Origin: Emticicia agri
GTDB lineage: Bacteria; Bacteroidota; Bacteroidia; Cytophagales; Spirosomataceae
Direction: 5' to 3'
Assembly (NCBI GenBank): GCA_945860265.1
Contig: CAMAQF010000006.1
Span: 1-64,000, forward strand
DNA length: 64,000 bases
Part shown: piece by piece, positions 1-8,316 of the stretch
How the letters are laid out: each line of letters starts with the position of its first letter
Numbering within the stretch: the stretch's first letter is position 1
Notes under the pieces: generated by a model
What the model was told of the DNA's origin: nothing
Databases searched by the model: none
The model's input: the letters and a program-made list of their open reading frames with translations, nothing else
Made by a program: the position numbers and the translations under genes

Positions 1-303
1 TGAAATAGAATTGAAAGTTTTTGAAAAACAAAATCTGTAAAAGTCCTATCGGGACAATGAATGTTGTAGAGATGGGTTTTAACCTATCGCGATTGGATTA
101 TTTCATTTGAATTGGAATTGAAAGTTTTTTAAAAACAAAATCAGTAAAAGTCTCATAGGGACAATAAATGTTGTAGAGATGGGTTTTAACCCATCGCGAT
201 TGGATTATTTCCTTTGAATTGGAATTGAAAGTTTTTTAAAAATAAAATCTGTAAAAGTCTCATAGGGACAATAAATGTTGTAGAGATGGGTTTTAACCCA
301 TCG
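1..303. repeat. 107-bp tandem repeat, about 2.8 copies
   Basis: The word gaattgaaag recurs at 8, 115 and 222, so the period is exactly 107 bp. The last copy stops after the cccatcg at 297-303. Each unit holds a small palindrome, gatgggtt-tt-aacccatc, and a second short dyad around tcccta/tagggac. Copies 2 and 3 are nearly identical, while copy 1 has drifted and has lost one arm base. No open frame crosses the array. It may start left of the window. Function is unknown; it sits just upstream of the carbohydrate cluster, so a transcription or RNA role is possible but unproven. Confidence 0.9.
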
Positions 304-483
304 TAAAACAAAGAAACAGTAATAAAGAACCGCAGGTTCGGAGCATATTATAAAGCCCATTCTAATGGGATTTATAAGTACTCAATTGGATTATTTCAGT
401 GGGTTAAAATCCACCGCTTTAATATTAAACCGTCCCTTTGGGACTAATAATACAAAGTCAACTCTCATAATAAATATTTCATT
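304..483. other. Non-coding leader with short inverted repeats
   Basis: The stretch between the tandem array and the cupin gene holds several small dyads, among them cccat-tcta-atggg near 357-371, a gtggg/ccac pair near 399-414 and gtccc-ttt-gggac near 433-445. They resemble the AT-rich hairpins common between Cytophagales genes. No clear TAnnTTTG promoter was picked out. It is probably the 5' untranslated region of the downstream gene. Confidence 0.4.
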
Positions 484-1686
484 ATGTCAAATTTAAGTAT
501 TGCACAAAAAGCTTTAGAACAAGGAAAAGGAATTTTACGATTAGTACCGACTTGGGTTCCACGTTCATTTTGTGTGCCGGGCCGCAGAATAAAACTTCAC
601 CCCGATGATTATTATGTACTCGGTGGTGTACGTGGCGGAATCGACGAGCGTTGGCTTTCGTCAACAACACCAGCAAAAAATGGCCCATTAACTGGCGAAA
701 ATGAAGGTTTAAGCTTCGTTATTGTCGGTGATGAAAAAGTGCTTTTGAAAGATGCAATCGACGAACTCGGTGCAGAAATCATCGGCAACCGCCTTTGGGA
801 TAAATACAAAAGTTGGCCAATGTACTCGAAGTTCTTTGATAATATGGGACCATTACCGCACCACATTCATCATAACGACGAAGAAGCTGCCAAAATTGGT
901 CAACTCGGAAAGCCAGAAGCCTATTATTATCCGCCACAATTAAATAATCACGGTGGAGATTTTCCATATACATTTTTTGGTATTGCTCCCGGTACAACAA
1001 AGGAGCAAATCAAAGAATGTTTGATGAATTTCACGAAAGGCGATAATAAAATCACGATGTTTTCGCAGGCGTTTCCTTTAGTTCCGGGCACAGGCTGGGA
1101 TGTTCCTCCAGGAATGTTACATGCTCCGGGAAGTTTGTGTACGTATGAGCCACAAAAAGCATCTGATGTTTTTGCGATGTATCAATCTTTGGTAAATGAA
1201 GCAGTTATTCCTGAAGAATTATTATGGAATGGCACACCTCCTGACCAAATTGGCGATTATGACCAACTTATGGGTGTAATTGATTGGGAACTTAATACCA
1301 ACCCAAATCTTTTAGAAACTCGATTCATGCAGCCAAAACCAGTGAAAGACGTGGCTGAAATGGAATCTGAAGGATATATTGAAAAATGGGTTTGTTATCG
1401 TTCTGAAGCATTTTCTGCAAAAGAATTAAGTGTTTTACCGGGACAAACTGTAACAATTAAAGACAGTGCCGCATACGGAATAATCATGATGCAAGGACAT
1501 GGTAAAATGGGTGTTTGGAATATTGAAACACCAGCCTTGATTCGTTACGGACAACTCACAAATGATGAGTTTTTTATCACCGAAAAAGCAGCAATAGAAG
1601 GTGTAACAATTACAAATCATTCAGCAAATGATCCATTAGTGATGCTTAAACATTTTGGTCCTAACAATCCTGATTTAATTTTATAA
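484..1686 (+). CDS. Cupin-fold protein, class I mannose-6-phosphate isomerase-like
   Basis: A 400-residue cytoplasmic protein without a signal peptide. It carries a bicupin-type metal site: the HHIHHNDEE stretch near residue 126 supplies the histidines and acid typical of cupin isomerases, and a later VPPGMLHAPGS segment near residue 207 supplies another histidine. These features fit the class I phosphomannose isomerase-like group, whose members act on sugars or sugar phosphates. It is the first gene of a + strand carbohydrate cluster, followed by a TIM-barrel isomerase, a Gfo/Idh/MocA dehydrogenase and a sugar ABC importer, so a sugar or sugar-acid isomerase role is inferred. The exact reaction is not known. 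It could instead be a dioxygenase-like cupin. Confidence 0.72.
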   Translation: MSNLSIAQKALEQGKGILRLVPTWVPRSFCVPGRRIKLHPDDYYVLGGVRGGIDERWLSSTTPAKNGPLTGENEGLSFVIVGDEKVLLKDAIDELGAEIIGNRLWDKYKSWPMYSKFFDNMGPLPHHIHHNDEEAAKIGQLGKPEAYYYPPQLNNHGGDFPYTFFGIAPGTTKEQIKECLMNFTKGDNKITMFSQAFPLVPGTGWDVPPGMLHAPGSLCTYEPQKASDVFAMYQSLVNEAVIPEELLWNGTPPDQIGDYDQLMGVIDWELNTNPNLLETRFMQPKPVKDVAEMESEGYIEKWVCYRSEAFSAKELSVLPGQTVTIKDSAAYGIIMMQGHGKMGVWNIETPALIRYGQLTNDEFFITEKAAIEGVTITNHSANDPLVMLKHFGPNNPDLIL

Positions 1687-1689
1687 TGA

Positions 1690-1800
1690 TAGACTGGGTG
1701 AATGATGGAATGAATGAATTTTTTGTGAGAAGTTGCATTAATTATAAAATATTCGTTCGAAATTCTATCATTCACTCACTCACTCAATCATTCACTCATT
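1690..1800. repeat. Imperfect intergenic hairpin of tcattcac words
   Basis: The left arm at 1695-1712 matches the reverse complement of 1761-1778 at 15 of 18 positions, and the right side continues with iterated tcattcac/tcactcac words to 1800. It could fold into a stem in the mRNA between the first two genes of the cluster. There is no T run, so a simple terminator is unlikely. Confidence 0.5.
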
Positions 1801-1831
1801 AAAAATATCAACCTAAAAATCTATTAAATAA

Positions 1832-2863
1832 ATGGAAAATAATTATCCTAAACTCCATAATGCCACATGGCCAGGTATTGTTGGAAAAGGGCCTGACTCC
1901 GAGCCCCCAATTTCGTTGGATACAATGCTTGAAATGACAGCCGCTGCTGAAGTAGATGGTATAAAGTTCGATGGTGTTGACTTAGGTCTTTTTGACCCAC
2001 ACTATGACCTTGATACTTCTGATGACGCTATCAAAAGATTGGCTGATAAAGTTGCAAAACACGGTCTTGAAATTGGAAGTTTGGTTGCTCCGATATGGGG
2101 CGGGCCTGCAATGGGTAGCAAAGAAGAACGAGCGAGTTTTGTAGAAATGGTTCGTAAATCTTGTCATATCGGTCAAAAATTACGTGAAATGGGCATTCGT
2201 CCAAACGGAATCGTTAGAATTGATTCTGCGAGTAGTCCACAAAGTTGGGCTGCCGACCCAGTAGGAAATACCAAATTGATTGCACAGACCTTCAGAGAAG
2301 CTTGCGATGTAGCTGCCGATTTTGGTGAAAAACTTGCAGCTGAAGGCGAGATTTGTTGGGGTGGAATGCACTCATGGAAAGCAATGCTCGATACTTTAGA
2401 AGCAGTTGACCGACCAAATATTGGTTTCCAAGCTGATATGTCGCACACTACGCTTTATTTACTTGGTTATAATGCTCCAGAAGCTCGTATTTTGCCTGAA
2501 GATTTTCAATGGGGAGACAGAGAAACTTTCCTGGCAGGATTAAAAAAACTTACTGATGCCCTACGTCCTTGGACAATAGACTTTCACGTTGCTCAAAACG
2601 ATGGAACTGTTCATGGAACAGGCTCACACGATAAAACTGGTCGCCATTGTCAAGCTACCGACCCAAATGGCAAACTTGATATTGCTCACGATGCAGGTCT
2701 TTGGCTTCGCAATAATTCGGGCGAATTAACCAAAGCTTTCCGACACATTTGTTGGGATGGCTGTATGTTTGACAATGCAGTAATGACTCAGCCAAAAACT
2801 TGGAATGATATTTTGGCAGCCATGATAAATGTTAGAAAACAACATGGGTGGTATGAAGCGTAA
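1832..2863 (+). CDS. Xylose isomerase-like TIM-barrel protein (sugar isomerase/epimerase)
   Basis: A 343-residue cytoplasmic protein of the AP endonuclease 2/xylose isomerase-like TIM-barrel superfamily. Visible barrel features are the [12 protein letters not shown] strand near residue 41, [13 protein letters not shown] near 76, an acid in [10 protein letters not shown] near 168, and likely metal ligands in FQADMSH near 199 and DFHVAQNDG near 251. Superfamily members use a divalent metal to isomerise or epimerise ketoses, keto-acids or inosose-like compounds. It lies between the cupin and the Gfo/Idh/MocA gene on the same strand; partners of this type often act together on oxidised sugars. 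Substrate is unassigned. Length is slightly above the usual 270-300 residues because of loop insertions. Confidence 0.75.
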   Translation: MENNYPKLHNATWPGIVGKGPDSEPPISLDTMLEMTAAAEVDGIKFDGVDLGLFDPHYDLDTSDDAIKRLADKVAKHGLEIGSLVAPIWGGPAMGSKEERASFVEMVRKSCHIGQKLREMGIRPNGIVRIDSASSPQSWAADPVGNTKLIAQTFREACDVAADFGEKLAAEGEICWGGMHSWKAMLDTLEAVDRPNIGFQADMSHTTLYLLGYNAPEARILPEDFQWGDRETFLAGLKKLTDALRPWTIDFHVAQNDGTVHGTGSHDKTGRHCQATDPNGKLDIAHDAGLWLRNNSGELTKAFRHICWDGCMFDNAVMTQPKTWNDILAAMINVRKQHGWYEA

Positions 2864-2874
2864 ATTTAAATAAG

Positions 2875-2943
2875 ATTTTAGACAAAAGACATGTTGAATA
2901 CTACTATTCTCTTGTCTCTTGTCTAACCTTTCGTGTCTAAAAT
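2875..2943. repeat. Intergenic dyad of gtct/agac words
   Basis: The sequence attttagac at 2875-2883 is the exact reverse complement of gtctaaaat at 2935-2943, and the space between holds repeated gtct words (cttgtctcttgtc). It is another low-complexity hairpin in this gene cluster, placed just before the ATG chosen for the next gene. A GTG at 2933 lies inside the right arm and was not taken as the start. Confidence 0.4.
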
Positions 2944-2953
2944 TAATAAAACT

Positions 2954-4132
2954 ATGTCAACGAAGAAACCTCTTAGAATTGGATTAATAGGAACGGGTCT
3001 CATGGGAAGAGCCCATTCTAATGGATATAATCGCATAACAAATTTTTTTCCTGAATTGGAATATACGCCTGTTTTAAAGGCCGTTTGCTCAAGAAATGCT
3101 TTAAAAGTACAAGCATTTGCTGACCAATGGGGTTTTGAGTCTATCGAGACCGATTGGAAAGCCCTCGTTGCTCGTGATGATATTGATGCCATAGATATTT
3201 GTACACCTAACGATACCCACGCTGAAATTGCTTTGGCAGCCGCAGCGGCAGGAAAAATGATTTTGTGTGAAAAACCGCTGGCTCGTACTTTGGAAGAAGG
3301 GCAAATAATGGTAGATGCCATCGACAAAGCAGGAGAGGGCGGCGTTCCACTAAAAACTACTGTTTGGTACAACTACCGTAGAATGCCAGCAGTAACTTTG
3401 GCAAAACAAATTGTTGACTCTGGAAAACTAGGTAAAATATATCATTATCGAGCAAATTTTTTACAAGATTGGACTATTAGTGCCGACCTTCCGCAAGGGG
3501 GTGAGGGTTTATGGCGAATGGACGTAGATGCCGCTGGTTCGGGTGTAACAGGCGACCTTTTGGCTCACTGTATTGATACTGCTATGTGGCTCAACGGTGC
3601 AATTACTGATGTTTCTGCAGTTACCGAAACTTTCATTAAAGAACGGATGCATCAGCTAACTGGAAAAGTTCAACCTGTTGGAATTGATGATGCCTGTATT
3701 TTTCACTGTCATTTTGCGAATGGTTCGCTCGGACTTTTTGAGTCTACTCGTTATGCTCGTGGACACAAAGCTCTTTATACTTTTGAAATTAACGGTGCTG
3801 ACGCTTCTATCCGTTGGGATTTACATGACCTAAATCGACTTGAATATTTCGACCATCGTGATGATTCTATTGTTCGTGGATGGCGGTCAATTCATGTGAC
3901 TGATGGCGACCAGCCTTACATGAATAAATGGTGGATTCCGGGTTGCGGTATTGGTTATGAGCATAGTTTTGTTCATCAAGTAGCCGATTTCTTGAAAAGT
4001 TTAGAAACTGGTGAAGATTGTTCTCCAACTTTCAAAGAGGCACTTCAAACCCAAAAAGTTTGTGCAGCAGTCATTGATTCTGCCATTTCGAGAAGTTGGA
4101 AAGATACCAATGTAGATAGTGATTTTGTATGA
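2954..4132 (+). CDS. Gfo/Idh/MocA family NAD(P)-dependent oxidoreductase
   Basis: The N-terminal Rossmann fold begins with the motif [17 protein letters not shown], and the signature EKPLART follows near residue 109, as in glucose-fructose oxidoreductase and inositol dehydrogenase relatives. The C-terminal alpha/beta domain carries [19 protein letters not shown], with the Asp and His used in catalysis in this family. The enzyme should oxidise or reduce a hydroxyl of a sugar or sugar acid with NAD(P). The ATG at 2954 is preferred over an in-frame GTG at 2933 because the Rossmann strand starts right after it. The stop codon at 4130-4132 touches the left arm of a perfect terminator-like hairpin, so transcription may be reduced after this gene. 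Confidence 0.9.
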   Translation: MSTKKPLRIGLIGTGLMGRAHSNGYNRITNFFPELEYTPVLKAVCSRNALKVQAFADQWGFESIETDWKALVARDDIDAIDICTPNDTHAEIALAAAAAGKMILCEKPLARTLEEGQIMVDAIDKAGEGGVPLKTTVWYNYRRMPAVTLAKQIVDSGKLGKIYHYRANFLQDWTISADLPQGGEGLWRMDVDAAGSGVTGDLLAHCIDTAMWLNGAITDVSAVTETFIKERMHQLTGKVQPVGIDDACIFHCHFANGSLGLFESTRYARGHKALYTFEINGADASIRWDLHDLNRLEYFDHRDDSIVRGWRSIHVTDGDQPYMNKWWIPGCGIGYEHSFVHQVADFLKSLETGEDCSPTFKEALQTQKVCAAVIDSAISRSWKDTNVDSDFV

Positions 4133-4178
4133 AAAAACTCGTAGGAACGTCCAATTTGGACGTTCCTACGAGTTTTTT
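4132..4178. terminator. Perfect 22-bp hairpin with flanking A and T runs
   Basis: The left arm 4132-4153 and the right arm 4157-4178 are exact reverse complements around an att loop. The stem ends in six A and six T residues, so it would work as an intrinsic terminator in either direction. It overlaps the last base of the oxidoreductase stop codon and lies 22 bp before the ABC ATPase start. Since the next gene is on the same strand, it may act as an attenuator or a 3'-end stabiliser rather than a full stop. Confidence 0.85.
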
Positions 4179-4199
4179 ATTTTTTTTAAGATAAATTTA

Positions 4200-5690
4200 A
4201 TGAATGAAAGTCCAATCCTCCAAGTACAAAATCTCTCTAAATCATTCTTAGGGGTGAAGGCGTTGGATAATATTCAATTTGACCTCCAAAAAGGCGAAGT
4301 CCATGCCTTAATGGGTGAAAATGGAGCAGGAAAATCGACATTTATGAAGATTTTAATGGGTTTACTTGCACCTGATTCGGGCGAAATTATTTTTGAAAGA
4401 AAAATTTTAAAAAGTAACAGCGTTCATGAAAATTTACTGAAAGGCATTTCTATGATTCATCAAGAAATCCTTGTTGTTCCAGAATTAACCGTTGCTCAAA
4501 ATATCTTTTTAGGTCGAGAGGCTAACTATCGAAATTGGCTAAATGACAAAATCATCAATCAGAATGCCCAAGAATTGCTCGATTTGATAGGTGTTAAAAT
4601 AAATGCTCAAACCAAAATTAAAAATTTGAGTATTGCTCAAATGCAAATGGTTGAAATTGCAAAAGCGGTTTCAACAAATGCAAAAATAATTATCATGGAT
4701 GAGCCCACGTCGGCACTTTCAGACTTAGAGGTAGGGATGCTTTTTAAAATCATCAATGATTTGAAAACCAAAGGCGTGGCAATTATCTATATTTCGCACA
4801 AAATGGATGAAATATTTAAGATTACTGATAGAATCACGGTTTTCAGAGATGGAAAATATATTGATACAAAATATACTAATGAATTAGACAAAAACGCTTT
4901 AATTGCTTTAATGGTGGGGCGTGAAATTGGAAATCTTTTTCCTGAAAAAGTAAATTACAAAGGCGAAAAAAAGGCAATTATATCTATCAAAAATTTTTCT
5001 AAAAAAGGTAAATTCGAGAATATTAATTTTGAAGTTCATGCAGGAGAAGTGCTTGGCATAGCAGGATTAATGGGAGCAGGAAGAACTGAAATTGCCAGAG
5101 CAATATATGGATTAGACAAATACGATAGTGGAGAAATTACACTAAAAGGCAATAAAATTAATATAAACTCGCCAAAAGAAGCGATTGAAAAAGGTATTGG
5201 ATATGTAAGTGAAGATCGAAAAGCATTGGGTTTTATTCCTGCGATGTCAATCAATCAAAATATTAGCTTATCGAGTTTAGCAAATTATTCAAAAGCTTGG
5301 TTTGTCAATTCAACCAACGAACAGGAAGCCACAACTCAACTGTCAAATGATTTGAAAATAAAGTCCACGGGCATCAATCAAAAAGTAATGAATCTGAGCG
5401 GGGGAAATCAACAAAAAGTAGTGATTGGTAAAGTTTTACTGACCTCGCCATGTCTGGTTATTTTGGATGAACCCACGTGTGGCATTGACATTGGTGCAAA
5501 ATTTGAAATTTATAAATTGATTAATCAATTGACTGATAGAGGAATAGCAGTGATTATGATTTCGTCAGAGTTGCTCGAAATTTTGGGAATGAGCGATAGA
5601 GTTTTGGTTCTTTCAAAAGGGAAACAAACCGCTTTACTCACAAAAAAAGAAGTAACACAAGAAAAAATTATGCAATATGCAGTTGAGTGA
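4200..5690 (+). CDS. Sugar ABC transporter ATPase, RbsA-like (two nucleotide-binding domains)
   Basis: A 496-residue protein with two fused ABC domains. Domain one has Walker A GENGAGKST at residues 39-47, the signature region LSIAQMQMVEIAKA and Walker B IIIMDEPTSALS. Domain two has the degenerate P-loop GLMGAGRTE, the signature NLSGGNQQKVVIGK and Walker B LVILDEPTCGID. This layout is typical of the carbohydrate uptake transporter-2 family (ribose, rhamnose, galactose and similar monosaccharides). It energises the permease encoded next. The ATG at 4200 is chosen because the longer frame from 4119 would run through the terminator hairpin and adds an unrelated N-terminal extension. Confidence 0.93.
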   Translation: MNESPILQVQNLSKSFLGVKALDNIQFDLQKGEVHALMGENGAGKSTFMKILMGLLAPDSGEIIFERKILKSNSVHENLLKGISMIHQEILVVPELTVAQNIFLGREANYRNWLNDKIINQNAQELLDLIGVKINAQTKIKNLSIAQMQMVEIAKAVSTNAKIIIMDEPTSALSDLEVGMLFKIINDLKTKGVAIIYISHKMDEIFKITDRITVFRDGKYIDTKYTNELDKNALIALMVGREIGNLFPEKVNYKGEKKAIISIKNFSKKGKFENINFEVHAGEVLGIAGLMGAGRTEIARAIYGLDKYDSGEITLKGNKININSPKEAIEKGIGYVSEDRKALGFIPAMSINQNISLSSLANYSKAWFVNSTNEQEATTQLSNDLKIKSTGINQKVMNLSGGNQQKVVIGKVLLTSPCLVILDEPTCGIDIGAKFEIYKLINQLTDRGIAVIMISSELLEILGMSDRVLVLSKGKQTALLTKKEVTQEKIMQYAVE

Positions 5691-5702
5691 ATAACGATTT
5701 TT

Positions 5703-5791
5703 TGAATGACGATTTACGATTTTTAGACTAAAAATAGCATTTTTAAATTCGTCACTCGCCGTTTGTTACTCGTCGTTCATAAATGTAATTA
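5703..5791. repeat. Imperfect intergenic hairpin of cgttcat/cgtcactcg words
   Basis: The left segment tgaatgacgatttacg at 5703-5718 pairs approximately with the right segment ending cgtcgttcat at 5789, with several mismatches. The right side is built from iterated cgtcac, cgccg and cgtcg words. It fills nearly the whole gap between the ATPase and permease genes. It is similar in style, but not in sequence, to the dyads in the other gaps of this cluster. Confidence 0.4.
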
Positions 5792-5797
5792 GTAAAT

Positions 5798-6736
5798 ATG
5801 TTTTTAATCAATCGTCTAAGGCAATACGGAATTTTTGTGGTATTTATCATCATTTGCCTCATTCTTTCCTTTATTTCACCCCAATTCTTGACAGTTTCAA
5901 ATTGGACAATTATTATTACTCAAGCTTCTATCAACGCTTTATTGGCTTTTGGTGTAACTTTTGTGATAATTACGGGTGGAATAGACCTTTCATTGGGTTC
6001 GATGGTTGCAGTAACTGGGGTAACTGCCGCAATGTTGGCACATCCCGATACATATCCTGTAGCCCTTCCGATTTTTGCTGGCTTATTTTCTGGGCTTTTG
6101 ATGGGTGTTTTCAATGGTTTTGTTATTACCAAAAGCAAAATAGTACCTTTTATAGTTACGCTCGGAACAATGACAATCGGGCGAGGTTTAGCTTTGATTT
6201 TGAGTAAAGGTCGCCCAGTTTCAAACCTTTCTAACTCGTTTAATTTTATTGGTGGGGGTGAAGTTTTTGGCATCCCATTTCCAATTATTGTATTGATTTT
6301 AATCTTTACCATTTGTTCATTCACCCTTAAAAAAACATTACTTGGGAGATATATTTATGCAGTTGGTGGCAACGAACAGGCAGCAAGAGCGTCAGGGATA
6401 AATGTCAGTCAAGTTAAAATGGCAGTTTATTCGATTTCTGGTTTATTGGCAGGTTTAGCAGGAATTCTATTGACATCAAGAATCACAACGGGGCAACCCA
6501 ACGCAGGAGCTGGTTTTGAATTAGACGCTATCGCGGCGGCAGTTATTGGCGGCACTAGCACATCGGGTGGAACTGGCACCATGACAGGAACTTTAGTTGG
6601 GGTTTTGTTAATTGGAGTTATCAATAATGGGCTTGATTTACTCAATGTAACATCTTACTATCAGCAAGTTGTAATGGGAATAATCATTATTGGAGCAGTA
6701 GTTTTAGATAGTTGGAATCAGAAAAGTAATAGTTGA
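5798..6736 (+). CDS. Sugar ABC transporter permease, RbsC-like
   Basis: A 312-residue very hydrophobic inner-membrane protein with roughly eight to ten membrane segments. The family signature VTGGIDLSLGS (seen here as ITGGIDLSLGSMVA near residue 60) and the C-terminal AAVIGGTSTSGGTGTM loop are diagnostic of branched-type monosaccharide permeases of the RbsC/BPD_transp_2 family. It should form the channel with the preceding ATPase and receive substrate from the lipoprotein binding protein encoded 600 bp downstream. The separation from that binding-protein gene by a tandem repeat array is unusual; in most such operons the genes abut. Confidence 0.93.
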   Translation: MFLINRLRQYGIFVVFIIICLILSFISPQFLTVSNWTIIITQASINALLAFGVTFVIITGGIDLSLGSMVAVTGVTAAMLAHPDTYPVALPIFAGLFSGLLMGVFNGFVITKSKIVPFIVTLGTMTIGRGLALILSKGRPVSNLSNSFNFIGGGEVFGIPFPIIVLILIFTICSFTLKKTLLGRYIYAVGGNEQAARASGINVSQVKMAVYSISGLLAGLAGILLTSRITTGQPNAGAGFELDAIAAAVIGGTSTSGGTGTMTGTLVGVLLIGVINNGLDLLNVTSYYQQVVMGIIIIGAVVLDSWNQKSNS

Positions 6737-6889
6737 AATTAACGTTTTTTAATTGTAATCAGTTGGGTATATTTAATCAACAAATTTGTTTTTCATAAAA
6801 AACTTATAGTCAGTATTTTATTTTAGTGTGGACTGTAGACTATTGACCGTGGACAACTTAACTTATCCAATTTTTAATTTTTATACAAA

Positions 6890-7199
6890 TTTCAATTGTC
6901 ACCTGCTTTAGCAATTAAAAGTGGAAGATGTTTCAATTGTCACCTGCTTTAGAAATTAAAAGTTATAGATGTTTCAATTGTCACCTGCTTTAGCAATTAA
7001 AAGTGGAAGATGTGTCAATTGTCACCTGCTTTAGCAATTAAAAGTGGAAGATGTTTCAATTGCCACCTGCTTTAGCAATTAAAAGTTGTAGATGTTTCAA
7101 TTGCCACCTGCTTTAGCAATAAAAAGTTGTAGATGTTTCAATTGCCACCTGCTTTAGCAATAAAAAGTTGTAGATGTTTCAATTGCCACCTGCTTTAGC
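6890..7199. repeat. 41-bp tandem array, seven full copies plus a partial eighth
   Basis: Units start at 6890, 6931, 6972, 7013, 7054, 7095, 7136 and 7177, always 41 bp apart, with no spacers. Each unit contains aattg...caatt arms around cacctgctttag. Left copies carry the variant tgtcacc with gtggaag, right copies tgccacc with gttgtag, which shows stepwise tandem amplification. The last copy merges into the left arm of the inverted repeat at 7186. It is not a CRISPR because there are no unique spacers. It lies between the permease and binding-protein genes. Confidence 0.93.
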
Positions 7200-7314
7200 T
7201 GGTGGATGGAAGAAATAAAAATTCATATAGGCTTTAGCCTAATTATGCAATGTTTATTTTGGCTAAAGCCAAAAATTTAACTTTTTATATTTATCCACCA
7301 GCCTAAGCAGGTGG
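7186..7314. repeat. Nested inverted repeat, MITE-like
   Basis: The outer arms 7186-7205 and 7295-7314 are reverse complements at 18 of 20 positions (ccacctgctt... against ...aagcaggtgg). The inner arms ggctttagcc at 7230-7239 and ggctaaagcc at 7261-7270 are perfect. The outer left arm contains the same cacctgctttag core as the 41-bp array, so the array probably grew by amplification of one end of this element. It is too short for a transposase, and could be a miniature mobile element or an RNA structure in the leader of the next gene. Confidence 0.75.
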
Positions 7315-7338
7315 TAAGATTTTACCAAAAATTAAAAA

Positions 7339-8271
7339 ATGAAACAGCTTTATTTAATAGTAATCATCTCGATTTTCTTATTTTTCAGTTGCAGTAAGTC
7401 AAATAAAGCTGAAACCGGAAGCGATAAAAAAATCAAAGTTGGGGTAACAATGCTCAGTATGCAAAATGAGTTTATCGTCAATATTAGCGATGAAATGAGC
7501 AAAAAAGCCGAAGAGTTGGGCGTTGAGTTGATAAGTGTTGATGCCGAACATCAGCCGTTGAAGCAGATCGAACAAGTTGAAAGCTTTATTGCTCAAAAAG
7601 TAGATGTTATCATCATGAATCCTTGTGAATTTGAGGCAAGTTCGCCAGCAGTTGTTAAGGCTTTGTCGGCTAAAATTCCGATTATCAATGTAAATTCGGC
7701 TACAAGTACACAGCCAACGGCATTTGTAGGTTCAAATGATGTAGAATCGGGTAGAATGGCGATGAAATTTATTGCTGAAAAATTGGGTGGAAAAGGAAAT
7801 ATTGTAATGATTCATGGTTTGATGGGACAGGCAGCTCAGATTCAACGCGAACAAGGTGCAAAAGAGATTTTAAAAGAATATCCTAATCTAAAACTTATTT
7901 CTCACCAAACAGGCGAGTGGGACAGAGCAAAAAGTATGGATTTGATGCAAAACTGGATTCAATCTTACGGCACAAAAATCAATGCAGTTTTTGCTCAAAA
8001 TGATGAAATGGGTTTAGGAGCGTTAAAAGCCCTTCAAGATGCTGGTCTAAAAGATAAAGTTATTGTCGTAAGCATTGATGCTATAGCTGACGCTTTGCAG
8101 GCAGTAAAAAAAGGCACACTTGATGCTACTGTTTTTCAGAATGCTAAGCAACAAGGTGCAGAAGCAATCGAAACTGCTGTAAAAATTGCCAAAGGGCAAC
8201 CTTACGAAAAAGAATTAATGATACCTTTTCAGTTAGTAACGAAAGAGAATATTGGAAAGTTTTTGAAATAA
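7339..8271 (+). CDS. Periplasmic sugar-binding lipoprotein, RbsB-like
   Basis: A 310-residue lipoprotein. The signal peptide ends in the lipobox FFSC with the lipidated Cys at residue 18. The mature part begins with the strand KIKVGVTMLSMQNEF, followed by IDAEHQPL-like and VIIMNPCEFEAS segments and later KVIVVSIDAIADAL. These are hallmarks of the Peripla_BP_4 family that serves RbsAC-type importers. It should capture a monosaccharide and hand it to the permease encoded upstream. Its own gene follows a repeat-rich 600-bp gap, so it may have a separate promoter or a processed leader that gives higher expression than the membrane parts. The exact ligand is unknown. Confidence 0.92.
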   Translation: MKQLYLIVIISIFLFFSCSKSNKAETGSDKKIKVGVTMLSMQNEFIVNISDEMSKKAEELGVELISVDAEHQPLKQIEQVESFIAQKVDVIIMNPCEFEASSPAVVKALSAKIPIINVNSATSTQPTAFVGSNDVESGRMAMKFIAEKLGGKGNIVMIHGLMGQAAQIQREQGAKEILKEYPNLKLISHQTGEWDRAKSMDLMQNWIQSYGTKINAVFAQNDEMGLGALKALQDAGLKDKVIVVSIDAIADALQAVKKGTLDATVFQNAKQQGAEAIETAVKIAKGQPYEKELMIPFQLVTKENIGKFLK

Positions 8272-8316
8272 TGTTAAATAGGAGAAGTGATTTTAAGCTA
8301 TAAATAGATAAAAGAA

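Noticed and set aside
4119..4199. N-terminal extension of the ABC ATPase
   Set aside because: The extra 27 codons run through a perfect terminator hairpin and do not resemble RbsA proteins.
6890..7199. CRISPR array
   Set aside because: The 41-bp units are directly joined with no unique spacers, and no cas genes are near.
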